Positions 60,260 through 64,000 of a stretch of 64,000 nt of DNA are shown here, one piece after another. The position numbers were made by a program, and so were the translations under genes. Each line of letters starts with the position of its first letter. The first letter of the stretch is position 1. The notes under the pieces are model-generated. The model worked only from the letters and a program-made list of their open reading frames with translations. It made no database searches and was not told the DNA's origin. The stretch lies in assembly GCA_031263725.1 (NCBI GenBank), contig JAISFF010000036.1, forward strand, positions 24,190-88,189, written 5' to 3'. Source of the stretch: Lysobacteraceae bacterium. Its GTDB lineage: Bacteria; Pseudomonadota; Gammaproteobacteria; Xanthomonadales; Xanthomonadaceae.

Positions 60260-60769
60260 TCAACGGCACGCAGTCGTTTGCCACAGATGCAGTTGCGCGT
60301 CGTCCAGTTCACCCAGATGCGTATCGCAGATCGTTTCCCGATGCATGGCGACACTGAAGGGCAGGCCGCCCGAACGGTTGCCGGCCGAACGCATCAGCCC
60401 CGCGACATTGGCGCCGCTGCGCAATGTCGTCAGGGTGATGTTCCGGCGTTTCAGGAACGCCTGGGCGTCCTGTGGAGCGTCGGTCGCGACCAGGACGACT
60501 TCCCAGCCGGGATTCGCATGCGCGAAGGCTATCAGTCGAGGCAACTCGCGAATGCATGGCATGCAATCGCGGCTCCAGAAATTCACCAGAGTCGGCCCCG
60601 TCATCTGCGACGAGCGTACGAAATGGTCGCCATCCAGCGTCGGCAACACGAAGTGCCAACGGGCGCGCGTTTCCTGCGTATCGGCGAATGCCGGCCCGCT
60701 GGCCGCAATGATGGCCAGGGCAAGCAGGCCGCAACGGATACGGTCAGAAACCGAGCTTGATGCCGGCAT
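60260..60769 (-). CDS. TlpA/thioredoxin-like periplasmic protein
   Basis: 169 residues from ATG 60769. A signal peptide ends near ASGPAFA, then a short thioredoxin fold: FVLPTLDGDHF, LVNFWSRDCMPCIRELPRL with the redox pair C69-x-x-C72, then VVLVATDAPQDAQAFLKR and the cis-Pro loop GGLPFSVAM. The ATG lies within the last codons of the TonB receptor gene (26-base overlap), so the two are coupled. A longer upstream frame overlaps the receptor and is rejected. Inference: reduces or transfers disulfides or metal for the receptor system. Confidence 0.83.
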   Translation of the reverse strand: MPASSSVSDRIRCGLLALAIIAASGPAFADTQETRARWHFVLPTLDGDHFVRSSQMTGPTLVNFWSRDCMPCIRELPRLIAFAHANPGWEVVLVATDAPQDAQAFLKRRNITLTTLRSGANVAGLMRSAGNRSGGLPFSVAMHRETICDTHLGELDDAQLHLWQTTACR

Positions 60770-62915
60770 AGAGATAGCGTCCACGGCTGGGACCCCAAAG
60801 GTGGGTGACATCGACGGTGCCTTGATAATCGACGAACAGGAAGCTCTCGTCGTCGGCCTGTGCATAATCGAACAGATTGTCGGCACCGGCATAGAGCGAA
60901 ACCATGTCGCTGACTGCGTATTCGGCGCGCAGGTCCACGGTGAAGAAACCCGGGCTGCGGTTGCGCTTGGGTGTGCCGTCGAAGTTGAAGCGATGCTGTT
61001 CGCCGCTGCCGTCGCCGTGGAATTTGCGCAGGTTCATGCTGCCGGTCCAGACCAGTTTTGCGCTGATGTCCCAGCGGCCAGGCTCGTAATCCAGGCCGAG
61101 GTAGGCCTTGTGGTCGGGACGGGCAAAGATGAGCGTTCCCGGCGGGAAACGATAAAATGAAACCTCGCCGGCCAGGCTGAGCGTCAATGCCGGTGTCAGC
61201 AGGCAGGACGCGTTGATGTCGATCCCTTGCACGACGACCTTGCCCGGAGAACTGGTGAAAAGGGTGACGGGATTGCCCAGATCATCGACGGCGCTGGAGT
61301 CGAGCAGAGCGAAATTCTTGATCCGGTTGTAATTGTACGAGCCGGTCATGGCGAGCCGGTCGTCGGCATAGCTCAGGGCATAACTGGCGTTGTAGGAGAT
61401 CTCCGGATCGTCGATGTCGCGAATGATCTGGATGGTGTCGAGGATGCCGTGATCCTGTTCGAAGAAACTGGTGGGCGCGCGGAAACCGGTGCCTGCGCTG
61501 AACCGGCTGGAAAGCCTGGGCGTGTGGTGATAAAGCAGATTCAGGCGCGGCGAGAAAATGCCGCCGAAGACATTATGGTGGTCGTAACGGACCGAACCGT
61601 TGAATTCGAGACGTTCATCGAGCAGGGCGCGATAGTACTGCAAGAAAGCGGCCGGAGTTTCGTAACGGTAACTGTCGATGCCATTGACAGGCGTGCCGTT
61701 GGCGGTGTGTCCGTGGCTCTTGAGGTCTTCGTAGCGATAGTTCGCGCCGGTGGTCAACATGCCGTCACCTACCGGCGCCGTCCAGGCCGCCTCGGCATAG
61801 TACTGGTATTGCTCGCCGATATAAGTGGACAGTTCGTAGAAACTATCCTGCCTGTGTCGCGCCGCACCCGCAGCCAAGCGCAACTTCCCGCCGCCCAGGT
61901 TTCTTTCGGCAGTGCCGATCCACTGCTCGCGTTTGGTAAAGATGATTTCCGAGAAACCGCCGCGCCCGTCGTCGTAAGGGATGACGCTGCCATCGGACGG
62001 ATTGATCCAACCGCCGGGATCCGGAGAGCCATGCTGGCTTCGGCTCCAGTTGAAGGGATTTCCCCGGTCGTCGGATTTGATGGCGGAGTAATCGTCGCCG
62101 AGCGCACCTCCGCCGCGTTTCTCGTCGACTATGTCCAGGCGGCTGCGGACTTTGAAGCCACCGATGTCGTCGAGGAACAATCCGATGCTTCCCAGCCTGC
62201 GATCGTAACCGCTGTATTCAGAGATGCGATCGCCGTCCTCGTCGATGGAGTCGTGCTTGTTGTAATTGAAGGTCGCAGTGACCGCGCCGCCATTGAACGG
62301 ACGGGCGAAATACGCATCGGCCTGGCGGGAACCGTATTCACCGGCTTGCAGGCGCAGGCGGTTTTCCGCTTCCAGCGGGTGCTTGGTCACGATGTCGACG
62401 GTACCGGCAAGCGCCTCCGGCGCGATCAGGCTGGCGCCGGCGCCGCGCGCCACATCGATGCGCTCGATTCCGTAGACGCTGACGCTGTCCAGCCCGTAGG
62501 CCGAAGACACCGATGAGAAAATCGGCACGCCATCGAGCATCAGCGTGGTATAGCGGCCCGGCAAGTTGTTCAGCAGCACATTGCGGACGTTGCAGATCGA
62601 ACACTCCACCTGCACCGCGATGCCGGGGTTTTTGTCCAGTGCCTCATTGATATTGGTCGCGCCGGCACGCTCGATCGCCTTCTCGTCAATGCTTTCGGTT
62701 CTGATGATTTCGTCGCGCAACGCACCGGGGCGCATCGCGCCCTGGATCGAACGTACCGATACCGTGGGCAGATCGGTGGCATCGGTATGGTGATGGGTTT
62801 CGCCGGGGGAGTCAGCCAGGGCGATATCCGCGAATAGCGGTAATGCGCCAGTGATAATGACACGGGACAGCAAAGACTTACGCAAGGGTTTACAGGGCAT
62901 GTATCCAGATTCCAT
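60744..62915 (-). CDS. TonB-dependent receptor with Cys-x-x-Cys plug
   Basis: 723 residues (ATG 62915; ATG 62900 gives a better signal peptide start). A signal peptide ends near IALA, followed by a His-rich patch (ETHHHTDA). The plug domain is at about residues 60-180 with SVRSIQGAMRPGALRDEI, then ECSICNVRNVLLNNLPGRYT, which has a C105-x-x-C108 pair, unusual for TonB receptors. GAGASLIAPEALAGTVDIVTK closes the plug. The rest is a 22-strand barrel ending in YLYAGIKLGF with the aromatic C-terminus for outer-membrane insertion. The substrate is unknown; the Cys pair, the His patch and the linked TlpA-like gene suggest a metal or metal complex (inference). Confidence 0.88.
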   Translation of the reverse strand: MESGYMPCKPLRKSLLSRVIITGALPLFADIALADSPGETHHHTDATDLPTVSVRSIQGAMRPGALRDEIIRTESIDEKAIERAGATNINEALDKNPGIAVQVECSICNVRNVLLNNLPGRYTTLMLDGVPIFSSVSSAYGLDSVSVYGIERIDVARGAGASLIAPEALAGTVDIVTKHPLEAENRLRLQAGEYGSRQADAYFARPFNGGAVTATFNYNKHDSIDEDGDRISEYSGYDRRLGSIGLFLDDIGGFKVRSRLDIVDEKRGGGALGDDYSAIKSDDRGNPFNWSRSQHGSPDPGGWINPSDGSVIPYDDGRGGFSEIIFTKREQWIGTAERNLGGGKLRLAAGAARHRQDSFYELSTYIGEQYQYYAEAAWTAPVGDGMLTTGANYRYEDLKSHGHTANGTPVNGIDSYRYETPAAFLQYYRALLDERLEFNGSVRYDHHNVFGGIFSPRLNLLYHHTPRLSSRFSAGTGFRAPTSFFEQDHGILDTIQIIRDIDDPEISYNASYALSYADDRLAMTGSYNYNRIKNFALLDSSAVDDLGNPVTLFTSSPGKVVVQGIDINASCLLTPALTLSLAGEVSFYRFPPGTLIFARPDHKAYLGLDYEPGRWDISAKLVWTGSMNLRKFHGDGSGEQHRFNFDGTPKRNRSPGFFTVDLRAEYAVSDMVSLYAGADNLFDYAQADDESFLFVDYQGTVDVTHLWGPSRGRYLYAGIKLGF

Positions 62916-63334
62916 GGCAGTGCATGACGGAAAATGACCGTGGCGGTTCTGCGGTACGGTCGGTCAATGACTCAGTGGATACTGGCGATGGCTGGTTTCC
63001 CCCGAAGCGGCAGCCGCGAATCGATCGATCCCTGCACATGCCGGGTCGCATGTGTCATGTATCTGTGTGCGATCAAACGATCATATTGTCGATGACGAGA
63101 CTGCCTGGTAATTATCGTATGTCATTCTCATTTGGAAAACAACGTGTCTTCGTTACGCGAGCGCCAACGAACTGGAAAACCTGTTTGGAGGCGAGTTTGC
63201 GGCGAGTGGCCGGACCGATTTCGTTTCGGGTCAGAATTGCGGACGTATTCGAAATTTCGGTTACAACATTTCGCGTCCGCCTGGAAGGAAAATGCATCCG
63301 AGCGGTCATTGGTTTCCGTATGTCCTGTTCTGGC
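62916..63334. other. Spacer upstream of the TonB receptor
   Basis: About 420 bases, less GC-rich than average in 63060-63260. The receptor promoter on the minus strand is expected here, but no clear -35/-10 pair was identified. A TTGAT-N4-ATCAA FNR site was searched for by eye and not found. The right part merges into an integrase remnant. Confidence 0.45.
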
Positions 63335-63575
63335 GCGCATCGCGAGGTCAGTAAAGCGGCAAGCGAAGAACGCGCGGGGAACAGCTTTGAAGTGATCGCA
63401 TACGGATGGTTTGCCAGGCAATTGGCCATCTGGGCCCCAAGTCATGCCGACAGGACCATGTTTGTTTTGGCTGAAAACAATGTTTTTCCTTGGCTGGGCA
63501 GATGCCCCATTACAGAAATCACGGCCAAGGAAGTCTTGGCGGCCATGAACCGGATCACGGATCGAGGTGTGGGCG
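63335..63575 (+). pseudogene. Fragment of a P4-type tyrosine integrase
   Basis: One frame reads REVSKAASEERAGNSFEVIA, then WAPSHADRTMFVLAENNVFPWLG and CPITEITAKEVLAAMNRITDRG. This matches the central arm-binding/core-binding part of P4-family integrases (SFEVIAREW, WAPSHAD, IFPWLGNRPIAEITAPELL). The N-terminal DUF4102 part and the catalytic Arg/His/Tyr domain are missing, so it is a dead fragment of a former genomic island integrase. Confidence 0.72.
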
Positions 63576-63760
63576 GTGCGTGGCGATCCTCTACGGTGGC
63601 GCCATCTTTGCCTGCCGTCACTGCCATCCGTTGACCTATGCCAGTACACGGGAAGATGCCAGATGGCGCGCGGTCCGGCGCGCGGAAAAGCGGCGGGAAC
63701 GCTTGAGCTGGGAACCGGGCATCTTGAATAGGGACGGCGGCAAGCCCAGGGGGATGCACG
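63565..63760 (+). pseudogene. Zinc-ribbon conserved protein fragment, interrupted by IS3 element
   Basis: In a different frame from the integrase piece, the sequence CGRCVAILYGGAIFACRHCH shows two CxxC pairs, followed by LTYASTREDARWRAVRRAEK and WEPGILNRDGGKPRGMH. This resembles a widespread proteobacterial hypothetical protein with CGRRVAxLYGGxxFACRHC and WEPGILN-GGKPKGMHWRTF. The N-terminal half is lost and the frame is cut after GMH, where the IS begins. Confidence 0.68.
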
Positions 63761-64000
63761 TGACCCCCTCCCCATATTAGGTCCGAGCGAAACTGGAAAA
63801 TTCGGCTTTGGGTTGCGGAGTGAATCGGGCGGCGAACTCGGCTGGCGGGACATCGCCGATGGAGGTGTGCGTCCGTAAATTATTGTAATCGACTCTCCAG
63901 CTTTCGATCTTCTGGCGGGCGTCATCCAGCGACAGGAACCAGTGGGTGTTGAGGCATTCGTCGCGGAAACTGCCGTTGAACGATTCGATGAACGGGTTGT
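63761..64000 (-). mobile_element. IS3-family insertion sequence, right end (partial)
   Basis: The outer end appears to be TGACCCCC at 63761, directly abutting the interrupted zinc-ribbon gene, and the transposase reads inward from the window edge. The element continues beyond 64000, so its other end and target duplication cannot be checked. Confidence 0.78.
63777..63998 (-). CDS. IS3-family transposase OrfB, C-terminal part
   Basis: 73 codons to a TAA. The sequence NPFIESFNGSFRDECLNTHW, then FLSLDDARQKIESWRVDYNN and HTSIGDVPPAEFA, is the end of the rve integrase core of IS3 (IS407/IS1404-like) transposases, containing the last catalytic Glu region (ESFNGSFRDE). The N-terminal part lies outside the window. 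Confidence 0.9.
   Translation of the reverse strand, partial: NPFIESFNGSFRDECLNTHWFLSLDDARQKIESWRVDYNNLRTHTSIGDVPPAEFAARFTPQPKAEFSSFART

Overview
This window is high-GC chromosomal DNA, almost certainly from a gammaproteobacterium of the order Lysobacterales (Xanthomonadales; Xanthomonas, Lysobacter or Rhodanobacter relatives). The main reasons are gene order and protein character: a full 14-gene nuo operon runs straight into initiator tRNA-fMet, rimP, nusA, infB, rbfA, truB, rpsO and pnp; a compact, fully overlapping his operon is headed by a TrpR-family regulator; and the proteins read as Xanthomonadaceae-like. The genus cannot be fixed from sequence reading alone.

Positions 1-21105 hold a type VI secretion system (T6SS). 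On the minus strand at the left edge are tssJ, tssK and the start of tssL. On the plus strand follow a TPR lipoprotein gene, tssB, tssC, hcp, tssE, tssF, tssG and clpV (tssH). A short minus-strand membrane protein gene is followed by tagX (VanY-like peptidoglycan peptidase), tssM, tagF and an OmpA/BON-domain gene, and tssA closes the cluster on the minus strand. Sheath, baseplate, ATPase and membrane complex are therefore essentially complete. VgrG, PAAR and effector genes are not in the window and should lie elsewhere.

Positions 21106-36946 hold an 824-base intergenic region, with a candidate structured small RNA ending in a strong terminator and a sigma70-like promoter, followed by nuoA-N, which encodes proton-pumping NADH:quinone oxidoreductase (complex I). 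Between nuoJ and nuoK is an extra 54-codon membrane-protein ORF, linked to both neighbours by ATGA overlaps and preceded by a strong ribosome binding site. It is not one of the 14 canonical subunits.

Positions 37195-46536 hold the classical metY-nusA-infB-type translation and RNA-processing operon: initiator tRNA, ribosome maturation factors, NusA, IF-2, pseudouridine synthase, S15 and PNPase. Several hairpins in it probably tune expression. Positions 46651-50930 carry an FNR-type regulator, hisS and a ygiB-ygiC pair. Positions 51165-58693 carry the complete histidine operon (hisGDCBHAF-IE) behind a TrpR/YerC-type regulator, whose own promoter overlaps a near-perfect 26-bp palindrome.

Positions 58736-64000 are more accessory. 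They hold a zinc-type alcohol dehydrogenase, a TonB-dependent receptor with a Cys-X-X-Cys plug overlapping a TlpA-like thioredoxin gene, and a graveyard of mobile DNA: a P4-type integrase fragment, a zinc-ribbon gene fragment, and an IS3-family element that interrupts the latter and runs off the window.
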